From: Curvularia sp. ZM96
Lineage: Eukaryota > Ascomycota > Dothideomycetes > Pleosporales > Pleosporaceae
DNA: 64,000 nt
Direction: 5' to 3'
Assembly: GCA_022457065.1 (NCBI GenBank)
Contig: JAJGBQ010000007.1
Location: 806,001 to 870,000, forward strand
Every line of letters starts with the position of its first letter. The first letter of the stretch is position 1. A model generated the notes under the pieces. The model did not search any database. It saw only the letters and a list, made by a program, of their open reading frames with translations, and had not been told where the DNA came from. A program made the position numbers and the translations under genes. Shown here in pieces: positions 1 to 12,467 of this stretch.

Positions 1-476
1 CGATGGGCCGTCCTGGCAACGATGACGGGGAAGCGGGGCGGTGCCGGGGCGGAGCGTGTGGACCTGTCGGGGCGGAGAACTGGTGAGCTGCGGGAGACTG
101 CTGCTACGGATACCGCCGGTATGCACGCGGAAAGCAAGGAGGAGGGTGGAGGGCGAGGGCGTGGGTGAAGGCGAAAGGGCGGGTGTGGAACAGTAGCAGG
201 ATGTTGTACTGTTTGGGGTTTGTCCCGGGCTGCAGGCATATGATTGCGGATGCGGCTCGTTGGTCTCCGCCACAGGGCGTCATCAGCCAAGACACAGGCC
301 CCAGACTCGCAGCTTGCTACCTAACCACCACTGCACTCGCCGCGCCACACCCCTCCCCGGCTCAATCCACTCTCTACGGCGACCGGTGCATTTACATCTT
401 GCACTCAGCTGCTGCGCGGCGCCTGAAATAAAGCGAACAATACACCAGCTAGCAACGCAACAGCTTCACCATCACC
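1..476. other. Upstream flank of vps27
   Basis: GC-rich sequence with overlapping short open frames on both strands, none with a recognisable protein or splice structure. It probably holds the promoter and 5' UTR of the vps27-like gene that begins at 477. Confidence 0.5.
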
Positions 477-2961
477 ATGGCGGGCTGGTTCGGGTCCTCG
501 ACCAACAGCGCGCTCGACGAGCAGATTGAGCGCGCAACTTCTTCGAGCTTGTTGGTCTCAACCTGCAGCTACTCTTGTCTTTTTGCCTGCCGCTGACACA
601 TTACAGAGAGGATATGCCGCTCAATCTCGAGATATCCGACGTGATTCGGTCCAAGACGGTGCAGCCTAAAGATGCTATGCGCTCACTGAAGAAGAGGATA
701 GGGAACAAGAACCCCAACGTCCAGCTTGCTGCCTTGAACGTACAGTGAAACCCATCTTATCAGGCGACTCATGTTTGCTAATCCTCCTCTAGCTTACAGA
801 TACGTGTGTGAAGAACGGCGGCGCTCACTTCATCCAAGAGATAGCTTCGCGCGAGTTCCTCGACAACATGACCTCGCTCTTAAAAGCGCCTCCGTCCGTC
901 GCTCCCAACTACGACGTAAAGAACAAGATGCTCGAACTGATCCAGTCCTGGGCGACGGCTGCAGAAGGGCGCACAAACCTGGGCTACATCAACGAGGTGT
1001 ACCAGAGCCTACAGCGCGAAGGCTACCACTTTCCTCCAAAGGAGCACATCTCTGGCAGTATGCTCGATAGTAGCGCGGTAAGCTTCTTTTGTCATGCCAA
1101 TCCATCGCACTGATGCTGACCTGCCTTGCTTGTTGCAGCCTCCGGAGTGGACAGACTCTGATGTCTGTATGCGATGCCGCACGCCCTTCACATTCACCAA
1201 CCGGAAGCATCATTGTCGAAACTGCGGAAACGTATTCTGTGGCGCCTGCTCCAGCAAGAACATTCCACTACCCCACCTCGGCATCACGGACCCTGTGCGC
1301 GTCGATGACGGCTGCCACGCAAAGCTCACGGAAAAGGCGCGAGGTGGAAATTTGCCGAGGGTATTCGATGCTCACAGGCCTCAGAAAACATTATACCAGG
1401 GCTCAATGGAGCCGCGGAATGCGCGTGTAGAGGATAGCTTCGATGCAGACCTTAAGCGCGCCCTTGAAATGAGCTTGGATGAGGCCAAGGGGAACAGCTC
1501 GTCTGGCTTTGTGCCCCAATCGCAACTGCAGTCACAGTCCAAGTCATCAAACGGAACTTCCAAGAAGCAGCCTGAGGAGGAAGAAGATGCCGACCTAGCT
1601 GCTGCTATTGCGGCTTCTCTGGCTGATATGGAAGAACAGAAAAGGAAATACTCCACGACCTTCCGGGAGCAAGCTTCCAACGCCTCCGCATCCACACCTT
1701 TTGTTGCGCCTAAGAATGATTACGAACTGACGCCCGTTGAAGCCGAGAACATCAATCTATTCTCCACACTCGTGGATCGCTTGCAGCATCAACCCCCCGG
1801 CACAATACTCCGCGAGCCACAGATACAGGAATTGTACGAGAGCATTGGGAAGCTGAGGCCGAAACTTGCGCGCACCTATGGTGAGACTATGAGCAAGCAT
1901 GGTGCGTACTCTTTAGATTGTCACCAAAGCATACGCTGACCAACATAGATACCCTTTTGGATTTGCACGCGAAGCTGTCCACAGTCGTCCGGTATTACGA
2001 TCGCATGCTCGAGGAGAGACTGTCCAGCACATACAACCAGGCCAATACTATGTATGGGCTGCCTCCATCCGCACAACGGCCGGCATCAAATCTTTATCCC
2101 AGTATCCAATCAGGCGCGCCAGACGGTACTGGCGAGAACTACTATACTGGAAATGCACCTCCTTCGAGTGCGTATGGACAACCTCAATCACAGTATGGTG
2201 GAGGCTACCAGTCTCAACAACAACCCTACCCTCAGTATGACAAGCGGCCAACATCCTATGCTCCTCCTCAAGAGCAATACCAGCAACCATCACAGCCGTA
2301 CCCTAACTTAGCCCAACGTCCATCCAGCACCCCTTACCAACATCCTTCGTCACCACAGCTGCAACGTCAGATGTCGAACCAGCAATATCCTGCACAGGCA
2401 CCACCGTCATCAGTGTCTGATGCTGGAAGCGCGAGCTACTACTATGGAGACAACAACGCGGCACAATCCTCACAGCCACCTATGCAGCGAACGCAAAGCT
2501 ATAGTTCTCAACCTTCACAACAACAGCAACCGCCTTCCCCACAAGCATACGCTCGGGCGCCACCACAACAGACGCCCATCTCGCCACCACAGCAGCCTGC
2601 TACCGCCTGGCAAAACCCGCCATATCCTCAGCAAGACCAGCCTCCAAATTGGCAGCAGAACCAGAACCAAGCACCGCCACAACAAGCTCCGCAACAACAG
2701 GCCCCTCCGCAGCAACAACCCCAGACCCCACAACAACCGCCACAGCATCAACAACAACAACTATACTGGCAGCAGCAGCAGCAGCAGCAGCAACCACCGC
2801 AACAACATCAAGCACCCCCGCAGCAACAACAAGCGCCTGCCTGGCAGCCAGCGCCATATGCGACTGGCGGTTATGGTCCGGAGAGTTTCCCGTCGGCGCC
2901 TCAAAATCAGCTACCCGCCCAGCAAGCCAAAGTAGCTGATGAGCCGCTGATTGACTTGTAG
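477..2961 (+). CDS. vps27: ESCRT-0 subunit Vps27 (VHS-FYVE-UIM)
   Basis: Endosomal sorting protein that binds PI3P and ubiquitinated cargo and recruits ESCRT-I and clathrin. Five exons fit: 477-550, 607-739, 793-1077, 1139-1901 and 1949-2961, giving 755 residues. The start is chosen because MAGWFGSS followed by LDEQIERATSSSL matches the family N terminus. A VHS domain covers about 10-150. The FYVE finger starts near 165, with C174/C177, the RKHHCR motif at 186-191, C193, C198 and C201. Two ubiquitin-interacting motifs lie near 266-282 and 311-328. A helical core follows, then a long Q/P-rich tail, ending in LIDL, a clathrin-box-like motif. Odd point: the canonical RVC of FYVE reads RVD (D220), so one zinc cysteine is missing. 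Identification is secure; exon edges are inferred from frames. Confidence 0.92.
2500..2840 (+). repeat. CAA/CAG-rich low-complexity tract in vps27
   Basis: Glutamine- and proline-rich coding sequence with a pure CAG run at about 2770-2793. It encodes the disordered tail and is likely to vary in length between strains (inference). Confidence 0.8.
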
Positions 2962-3979
2962 ATAGAGATGAAGACGATGGTAGTGATAGTAGTAGGAGTA
3001 GTAGCTCAGTAGCAGTGGATTGTGGTCAAGCTGATGCTCAGCTGCTTATTTTAATGTGAAAGCTTGGAGACTGTGCCAGACTCCTAGGCAATATGGCGTT
3101 TTACCCTGGTTCTTCGTTTCGCTTCGTCTCTTTTGCTGCGTGCGTTCGTCGAACGAATTGACATTACTGGACGTGATTTGACGTAGCTGTTGTTTACGAG
3201 GATGACGCGATATAGTAAAAACACTCCAGTGAAACTCGTGTAATAATCGATTCAACACGTACTCAAACATCAATAAAAAGAAACTCATCACTCTACCATA
3301 TCTCACACATCTTGTTTCTGAAAAACAAAACAGACAAGTTCATTTCATTCCATTTCGTCTATACTAGCATATCAACCATATATCATCCCAAAGAACGCCC
3401 TTCCCCTTCTTCCCATCTTATCTTATTCTCTCCCTTTATCTGCTCTCTTTCTCCTCTTGACATGCTTCGACTTCTCTCGCAGTCTATGCTTGTTTCGCCT
3501 CACCTCATCCTACGTATAAAAAAAACCCCCTCCCAACTTTGCTGATAATGTAAATATGAGGATACAAAGATCCAATAGAGAAAGAAGAGTATATCCTCCA
3601 GGCGAGGGGGAGTAAAGTGAACGAGTTAAAAATGCTAATGTCGCTGAAAAACTTTCAAAAAAACAACAACAACAGGAAGAAAGTGATGAAAAATCCTAAC
3701 CGCAGGCTAGGTGGTGGAATGTAGAATATTCTTTTCTTGTCAAGAAATGGCGTCTTTTAGCATGAAGGGGCGATGAGCGAGGAGACGGCCACTCATGACG
3801 TAGCCATTCCTCTTGCTTGGAGCATTTCTCATGTCACTACTGATTGGTGTCCAGCAGCGGAAGTAAGAACCACACTCGGCACGGCAACCTTTTTGCTCCA
3901 TCCGAGTCGAAACTTGGTGAGAAAAGGGGGGCAGCGGGATTGACGAGGGCGTATGGCAATGGGCGGGCTAACCGCCGGC
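2962..3979. other. Convergent 3' flanks of vps27 and glycosyltransferase
   Basis: Begins with a GTA-rich microsatellite-like stretch (about 2975-3010), then AT- and pyrimidine-rich sequence typical of fungal 3' UTRs. No supported gene. Confidence 0.5.
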
Positions 3980-6037
3980 TCATACATACTCAGGCCAGTA
4001 GTTATATGGCATAATGCTAGGGCCAGTCCATTTCTCGCCATACGCGTTGGTGCGCTTGCCGGCAATGAAGCCGTCGTGAGCGTGCTCGAGGACTGAGATC
4101 CAAGATGAGGGCTCTGGATGCTTTACCCACTGGTATCGTCATGTTAGCTTGAATAAGGATTGCTTTTAGTAATGCAGGGGACTTGAAAGGTGTCCCGCTG
4201 CAGGGCAAGAAAAAAAGTGGACCCAGGTAAGCAGTCACATGAAAGATGATGGAAGGGAGAAAAATAAGCAACGTACCTGGTTGTGGATATGGTAGGTCCA
4301 TGCACCACGGAAGAAATTCTCTAGTGTGCGGTTGTTGGGCGGGAACTTGTCTTCCTCTAGGACATAGTCTGAAATTACACCAGCCTTGCGCAGCTCAGCC
4401 TCCTCGTCAAGCGTAGCCTGGAACGAATCGTGGTGTCCTGCTTTGTCGCCGTGGTTGGGAGTGGGTGCCGCTGCGGAAACCGGTACATTGTCTTCGCCAC
4501 GCTTCATGTTTGGTTCGTCGTTTGTGGCTGAGCGGAGCTCCTTGCGTTGTGCGTCCTTGAGGTCAATGCGTTCCAGTTGGGGTCCGTCGTAGCTCTCCCA
4601 CTCGTCCCTGATACCACCAATCTTGCCCTTGAACACAGCACTGTAGTCGCGAATGCACGGAACAGTGCATCGGCCCTCGCGGTCCCAGTTGAATTCCGTC
4701 CAAATGGGGTCAAAAGCGGCAGTCTCGAACATCTTGAACTCCTGATCACGTCCGTCCTTCCAAGCCATACGGCCTAGGACACGAGGATGGAAGTTGACGC
4801 CCATGCGGATACCGCCGTATAGCAGATAGGAGGAGAGCGAAGAGTTTGCTGAAAGCGACATGATGGCCGTGTTGTAATCGCCGGGGTGCGGGTGAGCAGC
4901 CCATCGCTCTGCAAAAGCGTGCTCCTTGGGTAGAAGGAGAGGACGCATATCCCTAAGCATGAGTACATCCATGTCGAAGTAGGCACCGCCGTAGATGTGC
5001 AGAACAATGAAGCGCACTGCATCAGACACAGCCACAGGAAGGAACGTCATTTGCTTCTGAGTCAGCACCAGCCACTGCTGTCCATTTTTGTCTTCAATGA
5101 TGTTCTCGGCAACGTCCCTTTCACCCTTTGCATTGGGCAGTCCTGGCCTGCTGTAGTAATTGAAGCCATTCCTGTTTTCCTTGTCGGTAGCCAGCGGGAT
5201 GCGGCTAGGGAAATTCCAGGCCTTGACAACAATGTCGCCTCTTTCAACCAGTGGTAGGAACCGCGCAAAGAGGGCGTCCTTGTTCAGCATATTGTAGACA
5301 GCCTTGGGGTTGCGGTCACTATCAAGCCACAGCCAGAGGCGAGAGCAAGCCAAGTTCTGGGTGTACAGATAACTCTTGATAAAGACCTCGACTCGCCAGG
5401 TCGCTGGGCCGGTCCAGTAGACGTGGTATGGGATAATTGGGCCGGGGCAAGTTCCAATGCTGGACCCATTGGCGGGGACTGCGTCCTTTACAGAGATGTA
5501 TTTCTCAAGGGTGTTTCCATGTCCGTCTGCGTTTATGAAATCGGCCTTGCGGGGGTCCTGGGCGCTTGCTCGGTCAGCGGCGGGGGGCAGACTGTAGTAA
5601 CGATCTTCTCCTTCAGCAAAGAACTTGAGACAATCAAACGGCCTCCTCATCTTCTCAATACCAGCGTATGTTCCCCTGCACTCCTCAATCAACATGTCGA
5701 TGTCTGCCTCGGTGTCGACATGCGGTCGGGGACCCAAGTAGTCGTCCTTGTTCTTAACGGCGGTAATAGGGCGGTTGAAGACATTGGCGTGCGGGTTAAT
5801 CGTGACGGTCTTGGTGGTGCCTGCGAACTTGACCTTGACGCCCGAGCGAGTCGTCTCGATCAATTCTGTAGGCCCAGCTTTGTCGAGGAAGGCGGGAATG
5901 CCAATCTTGCCCTTTGCGGCGACTGAGGGATCGCTGACGAAGGTAATGAGTCCATAGATGGCTCCGTAGAGCAGTGCAGCCAGCACCAGGTTCTTGAGCA
6001 GGGTCAAGCCTGAGCGCAGCCTCGATACTTGGGCCAT
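3980..6037 (-). CDS. Type II membrane glycosyltransferase, GT32 / DXD family
   Basis: Probable Golgi glycosyltransferase. Two exons, 6037-4277 and 4129-3980, joined over a 147-nt intron, give 636 residues. The start is the ATG at 6037; the open frame extends upstream but has no further ATG. A hydrophobic segment at about 10-31 fits a type II signal anchor. The catalytic region carries the sugar-binding DXD signature as FDMDVL near residue 353, preceded by HIYGGAY, which is the GT32 pattern. The last exon encodes the conserved-looking WVKHPEPSSW to PYNYWPEYV end. Donor sugar and acceptor cannot be told from sequence; Och1-like mannosyl- or galactosyl-transfer are both possible. A degenerate acidic stretch lies between the catalytic core and the C terminus. 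Confidence 0.8.
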
Positions 6038-6780
6038 GTTGGACAGGTCGACAGGCAAACGACCTGTAGCGGGTGGAGGCAGGTGCTGGTGGGAAGACGC
6101 CAAAGACCGTGTATTGAAGCGGGCTTCGGGGTTTCCTGGTGTTGCAGTCGGCCGTGCAGGTGTTATAGGAATCGCACGAGCGGTCAGCTGGAGTTCAGGA
6201 GACGCGCCGGGTGGAGCGAGGACCGCAGGGTACGGCTGGACTGCGGGTCGAGTCGCACAAGCCCAGGGTCCACAGTGCGGGATATTATCGAACGAGAAAC
6301 GGGGGGCGAGGCGTGCAGGCGAAGGAGTCTAGAGACGTAGAGGGCGGGCGTTGCGAGGGCGCAGGTGAGGATGTGGAGCAGCGGACGGCAGGCGGCCGTG
6401 GGGAGAGGGCAACGAGGCAGACTGGTGGAGTGGCACAGCAGCCAAGGAGGGACAAGAAGGAGCGACAGAGGCGGCGCAGGAGGTTTAAAAAAGAAGCGGG
6501 CTTTTGCTGGTGGACTGCGCCAGACTTGCAGCAGCTTCGCGTGGTTCTTCTGTTTGGGGGCGTGCAAGCAGCTAAACCAAGTCAATTTGCCTGCAGCAGG
6601 CCGCGCGCCACATGGTGCCCCGCCCGCGGCTTCCCCTGACAGCCAACATGGCAATCCGCCTTTTCTTGTCGTGTGCCCCCGCTTCGATTTGCCCTGGCTG
6701 CGCGCGACCGCTCTTTTTTGCCCAAGGCGACGCCCCGACTCCCACCGACTATCCCGCCATCGCTTGCATGCCCATCTTTG
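6038..6780. other. Divergent upstream region
   Basis: GC-rich spacer between the glycosyltransferase and the alpha/beta hydrolase. Long open frames on both strands have arginine- and glycine-rich composition typical of GC-rich antisense noise. I see no gene; two divergent promoters are the likely content. Confidence 0.5.
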
Positions 6781-8471
6781 ATGCCGCCACGCTTCTGCCA
6801 CAAGGCCATCTCTGCCCTGCTCCCCCCGCTACGGCGGCCCGCCTGTCGCGCCCATGCGGCCCTGTCCAGGCCCTTCTCAGCAACACCAGCGTCCTCTCAG
6901 CAATACGAACGCATCCAAGTCCCCTGTCGGTCCAATGGCTCCGTGACGGTTGAGTGAGTCTCTTGTTCCGTCTTGTCGTTCTGCACATGACGTTTGCCCG
7001 TTGCTGGTTCTCCATCCTGCCGCCGTCATCATGCATTGCCCAGATAGGCCCTCTGTTCTGCTGTGCAATGACCTCAGATCGGCCGCCTAGCCCTGCTCGC
7101 GGTTCCGCTCACTGACTAGCAGTCCTCTACGGCATTGCCAATTGGTGCTCCCCCTCTCTCCACGTCAAGCCACTGCGTTTCCCCATACCAATACCGTTAC
7201 GAGCAATTCCGACCCTCGTTCTTTCGCTTGGCCATGCCTCCGACTAACGTCTCTCTAGCATTTTCCGCGCTGCCAAGCCATCCGCTCCCATCCTGCTCTA
7301 TCTGCCCCCAGGTCCTGTGCTCCCACAGTCTACTGATGACGAGCACAACCTCATCACTACACTGGCCAAAGCAAGCGCTACAACAGTTGTCCGCATCAAC
7401 TACCGCGCCTCGTCAGCCCACCAGTATCCCACTCCATGCCATGACGTATTGCTCTGCTACGATTGGGTACGCGAGCACCTGCTTGTTGATGAATTCGACC
7501 GACCGTACCTAGCTCGTCTGGGGGTATGCGGCGAACTCATCGGAGGTTCTTTAGCCACCATGCTAGCATTGACCGAATGTCATGTTAGGCAGACCCGTAT
7601 CGGTGCTGCCGCCGTGAACAACCCGCTCGTTGACTGGGTGTTTCCGGATGACCTTCCTGTCGTGAAGCCCGAAGAACTCCCAGAACCCTTATATGGTGAC
7701 GAGACTGTATTCCCTGCCGATGAAGATCTGGCTGGTTCGCTGGCACTTCAAGAAGCCACTCGCAATGTGCTAAAATCTGAACGCAAGGGTCGGAAGAAGG
7801 CTTCGTCAAAAGCTCAGCCGCTCTCTTCGTGGCAAGCCCATGGCGACAACACTGTTATACCTTCCTTGACCCTTTCCGGAGAGCGTGATGTCCTGTTCAG
7901 CAGACCAGAAGACTACTTTGACCGCTTTGCATCTCCCATCCACTTCTTCCGCTCGCCCCACGCCCAGCTTATTTCTCCCCAACCAGACGACATGTTCGCG
8001 TCGCAGCAGCCCGACGAGCTGCTCGACATAGAGACCCAGATTTCTCTCAACCACTACGCAACGTTTGAGCAACGCGTCAAGACTCCTCCTCCGCCACTGC
8101 CCTTGCCCTACCTCAGCCGTTGTCGTGCATACGCCCGCAACTATCCTCCAGCGGGCGCGCACCTGACCCTACCCGTCTGGAACATCTCCACCGGTCTGCA
8201 AAGCCCGCTGTCAGATAGCGCGCTCGAGCTCGCAAAGATGCTGCGTCGGAGCATCGCTCGCCAGACTATGAAAGCGCATACGGGTAGGTCCAGATGGTTT
8301 GATCTAGCGGAGAAGAAGCACTACGAAGAGTTTTCCCATGGCCGTATCCAGGTGAATTCGCACAGGGGGATCGGGCTGTGGAGTCAGCAGGAGGATAATC
8401 CTCAGTGGAAGGCGCATGTGGAGAATGTGGGGGCGTGGATGAGGCAGCGGTTAGATCCAGCGTTTACCTAG
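6781..8471 (+). CDS. Alpha/beta-hydrolase fold protein with mitochondrial-type leader
   Basis: Two exons, 6781-6953 and 7259-8471, give 461 residues. The 305-nt intron is long for this genome and could hide a small exon. The N terminus is basic and hydrophobic and ends in RPFSATP, a typical mitochondrial presequence cleavage context. The mature part opens with APILLYLPPGP (strand plus oxyanion loop of the alpha/beta fold) and later VVRINYRAS. At the nucleophile elbow the expected GxSxG is replaced by GVCGELIGGS (residues 146-155), so a catalytic serine in the usual place is absent and Cys148 sits there. The C terminus is rich in W, H and G (FSHGRIQVNSHRGIGLW). Substrate unknown. An alternative ATG at 6673 lies in the same frame. 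Confidence 0.65.
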
Positions 8472-8962
8472 ACCATGACTTCCGATTCTTGCTTCTCTTT
8501 TCTCCTGTCTTAAATGGACAGTCTTCAATGACAAGGCTATGGCTTTTCCGGACTCATGACACGATAAATGAAGACATCCTGAGAACTAAAGTGTCAGTAC
8601 GACTCACTGTTCATGAACATATAGAAAGCAGTTTACTAAACATATTGTATTGGTCGGAGTATATCTACCTAAAGTTTTGCAGGAGCTCTAGGTACTACCT
8701 TTTGCTCTCACAGTATTGTATTGCGAGGGTGGATATCTGACATGCTTAAGAAGCTTCCTGTTGATTTGAAGGAGCTGAGTCAAAGAAATCCGTGTCAAAC
8801 GACCCATGAGCTGCTCAATCTGTTCAGTGGCCTTGAGCGACATTCCTATCCTCCGCTCATCAATCCAAACCCTGGAAACCCCCTCAAACTCATGGTGTAT
8901 CGTCTGCGTGGAAACGTGCTGTCTGGCAAAGTACCAGCCTCGGATGTGGCAAAGTGCAAATG
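8472..8962. other. Convergent 3' flanks
   Basis: AT-richer spacer between the convergent ends of the hydrolase and the dynamin gene. No gene seen. Confidence 0.5.
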
Positions 8963-11578
8963 CTAAGCGTTATTGGCATCCTCCACTTTCGCTGCCCCAG
9001 GCGCACCAACGCCATACTTTTGTTGGAGATCCTTGAGCACCTTCTGCCCCTGTACGAGTGAGTCGCGCTGTGCGGTGAGTTCTTTGCGCTGGTTGTAGCG
9101 GTGCGACGGTTCAGCAAGCAGACGGACAGCATTGTTGTGGCCCTGTTGGTCATCCCTGACACCAAGCCTGTTCTCAAGCTCGTCGCGCAGCTCGGTCGAC
9201 AGCCTCTTGTACAAATATGATTCGATGCGCATACAGATGGAATCGTGGAACCGGCGCGCAGCGAGCATGTAATACGTGGTGACCTGGGCAACTACACCAA
9301 CCTCAATCTCGTATGGCTCAAATCGCAATACATCCATGCAGTGCTTTTTGACCTTCTCCTCTTCTGCCGGTGTCACTGGTTTTTGAGTGCGCTGCTCTTT
9401 CTTTCTCTTGTACAGATTCAGTCGGGCGTCAAGGCGACGCTGCTGGTAGTACTCGAGAGTTTTCTTCTTCGCCTCTTCAAACACATCTTCATGAAAGATA
9501 TACGGACCTTCTTTCTCGTCCCTCAGACTTGCGAGCGCCATGTTTGTGTTGGACTTGAGTAGGTCATGGGCGAGCAAGTGGTCAACAATCCTCGATGTCT
9601 CGACATAGAAAGCTGATCCCTCCCGACTTCTGAAGTTCTTCTGAAATATGGTATCAATCTGGGCTCGAATCTCCTTTTCCAAATCTTTGAAGAATTGCTC
9701 GAGTGGCTTGTTCCAATGCTCAATCGCCTCAAGCATCATGCTGTTGATCACACGTGGTTCGATCTGGCCAGGGATCCTCGACTGTGAGTTTTCTATCAAG
9801 TGTTGTCGAACTTGGTCAAGCCTGAAACTCTTCTTGAACTCGCTGAAGTCTGTAACAGATATTCTAGGAACTCCTTCTTGTGGCCCAGGCGTCGGCGTTC
9901 TCTCGCTCCCAAACTTCCGCTTCTTCCTTGGAGACTGAGAAACACTCGCGACCGTTTCGGTTTCATCATCTTGAGGACCGTCGCCGTCATTGTCGCTGTC
10001 AGAGAGTGGAATTGGTTCTTTCTCCGTACCACCGGGAAGTGCTGCCTGTATATGGGAGTAAACAGAATCGTCCTCCCTCCCTCTAGTGACCAAAGCCGGC
10101 TTCATGGTTGCCAATGCATCAAAGAAGGACCTTTGTAATGCTTTCCAGTTGTTTCGCCACGTTTTGCATGGCCATTGCGCCTCAATTTCCCTGCGCACTT
10201 CTTGCGAAAAGTCCAGGATAACGTCTGAGATGATACGAGTGGCGTTGTGCGTAGGCGGCTCAGGAAACTGCTGGAGATTGGTCTCGACCTGATCAAGGCG
10301 GGCGTCAATTTCTTGTTCGATGATGGGCAGCTTTTTCATGATATGTTCTGCCAGCTTCTGTGACAGGAACCTCTGAAGATTAACAGTGCCGAAGCGGTGT
10401 GCGTAGGACTTGAATGTGGTCGACCAAATCGAATCTCTGTCGAAGAACTCTCGCTCTCGAGCACGAGCTTCTTGGTGAGTAAGCCCCTGGTTGATCTCAT
10501 CCTGACCCAGATTCTTGACAACGAAATAACCGTGGCCTAGAGCAAAACGTTTCTGCTCAAACACCTCCATGAGTTTGTCGTGGCGTGATCCAGGTGGTAA
10601 GCGGTCTGGTTTAGTCAAAACACCTATCTCAAGCATTAGTAAGGCATGTCGAGATGGAACAAAGAACACATACCGATGCATCGATCAGTGGCTTTCAATT
10701 TCCTCGCAATGCCGCCAGCAGTGGAGTTCGCAATGTCGGTTTCCAGGGAACAGCACAGAAGGATGAGAGCTTCGGGGTCCTTGACATAGTCTGTTACCAG
10801 GTCGGAAACAAACTTCACAACGAACTGATTCTCTTCGGATTCCGCTTGTCCAATAATGCCAGGCAAATCATAGAAGCTGAGTGCAGGTAAGCCTGGCTGG
10901 GCAATCGAGATACAAACAACGTTGGGACTAAATGCGCGGCGTTCATCCTCTCTAAGCCCAGCAAGGGATGGACGAAGGAAGACTTCATAATCAATGTGGG
11001 GGCTGAGAACTGCGAGCTGCGCACGAGCAATGAGGTGTTCAAGCTCGTTTGGATTCTCTGTAGTAGCGAATGATACGATAGTCGGCTGCGGCATTGGACA
11101 CCAACCACGAAATCGCCTGTCGCGACCACTGCTACCGTCATATCTGTAGTCTAGGCGCAGACTCACACTTGCGGTCCAACGGGCGAGAGTATCCTCAGAA
11201 CTCTCTAAGCTGATGAATAGTGGGCATCGCGTACACGTATCGTCAGACCTAGGGGTTTTGATACCAGATATTGCTTCGATGACCGAGGACTTTCCTGCAG
11301 ACTGCTCACCCAAGACGATGCACTTGGGCAGAGGGATTTTCAATCGCTGTAACCCAAGGCTTTGTAGTCGGCTTATGGTTTTGATGACCTCGTTGACGTG
11401 CTGTCCAAGCGCGTCTGTGTCAGGTGCTCCTTGCTCGGGAGCTGTAGGATGTGTTAGCTCTCTTCGGGTGTTTATGGGAGCACAACCTACCGCTGTCAAT
11501 CACCTGGTCGGCTTGTCGATGATCCTCGCCGAGTTGAGAGACATCGTCTCGCGTGCCACTTCGGGTAGCGGGCCCCAT
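8963..11578 (-). CDS. Dynamin-family large GTPase
   Basis: Membrane-remodelling or Mx-like GTPase. Three exons, 11578-11491, 11441-10674 and 10623-8963, give 838 residues. The GTPase domain shows G1 GEQSAGKSS (74-82), G2 threonine region, G3 DLPG and G4 TKPD (289-292), and both splice joins keep these motifs in frame. A stalk follows, and a GTPase effector domain near the C terminus (from about RFEPYEIEVGVV). There is no PH domain, proline-rich tail or membrane segment, so it is not a classical endocytic dynamin; it belongs to the fungal dynamin/Mx-like group rather than the Dnm1 or Vps1 orthologues (inference). Odd point: an acidic, serine-rich insert at about 484-540 contains SPRKKRKFGS (516-525), which resembles a monopartite nuclear localisation signal. 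Confidence 0.88.
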
Positions 11579-12467
11579 GCCGATCGCGACTGCGAGTGAG
11601 CTCCCACAAGTTGGAAGTAAGCGATAATAGTAACGAAGACGTAGGCGTGTGGGGTTGAGTCAGGTTGATAACAGTACAAGTGGATGCCGGAGTTAGGCGC
11701 TAGATAAGCAGCTCATGGTGACACAAACGCGCTAAGTATGGGGTGCGATGACAGTGAAGGTGAAATGAGAAAACAACGAGCAAAGATTGCCCATCAAGCT
11801 TTGGACATCTAGAGCCTGCTTGTATTGAGTGAGTAGTGAGTAAGTGAGTGAGGAAGGTTCAAGAAGCCCGTTTTATTTAGGTACACGGTGAAAGCGATGA
11901 CGCTGCTAGAGTGCCTGATTAGGAAGCGAGACATTGCTTCCACTGAGAATTGTTTGGATTGTGGTTTGGTAAAGTTTGTCCGAGAGCTTGAAAGCGAAGC
12001 TGAACAAACCTTACCAAGCCAAGAGTGAAAGAAAGGCGCATGACGACAGATCCAAAAACAATTGAGGTAGTTAGCAAAGATCAGTGAACCCGTAGGTATA
12101 CGCTGTTACTGTACTCCATAACGACGTATAGGTTTAACCTCTGGTGCTCCAGAGGGATATGCGCGCATTCGTAATGCATCGACTAGAAGAAGACACTATG
12201 CATCTGCATTACGAATATGCTAACCAAAATTTAAAATATGTGATGATGGTGAACTTCAGGATAAGGATGAAGAGCGAAGTCGGGCACAAGAAGCCGTCAA
12301 GGGCCGCCCCGAGGTTTCGCCGCTAGCGCCATTTCAGCCAGGGTCTCAAGAGAAAAACGTCGAAGCACATCGTCACCAGCGGCTGCCATCCGACCAAAGC
12401 TCGACAGAACCCTCCCTATACCGTCCATTCGACTTATCCGCCCTCTCTCTCACCATATTAATACATA
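11579..12467. other. Divergent promoter region of dynamin gene and tim17
   Basis: Contains a GAGT/AGTG simple repeat at about 11826-11853 and otherwise mixed sequence. A 60-codon open frame at 12144-12326 has no support. Likely two divergent promoters. Confidence 0.5.

Noticed and set aside
2420..2935. Histidine/asparagine-rich frame in vps27
   Set aside because: Shifted reading of the CAA/CAG repeat tract.
6184..6801. 205-codon reverse open frame
   Set aside because: Lies in the divergent GC-rich promoter region; no domain, proline/arginine-rich noise.
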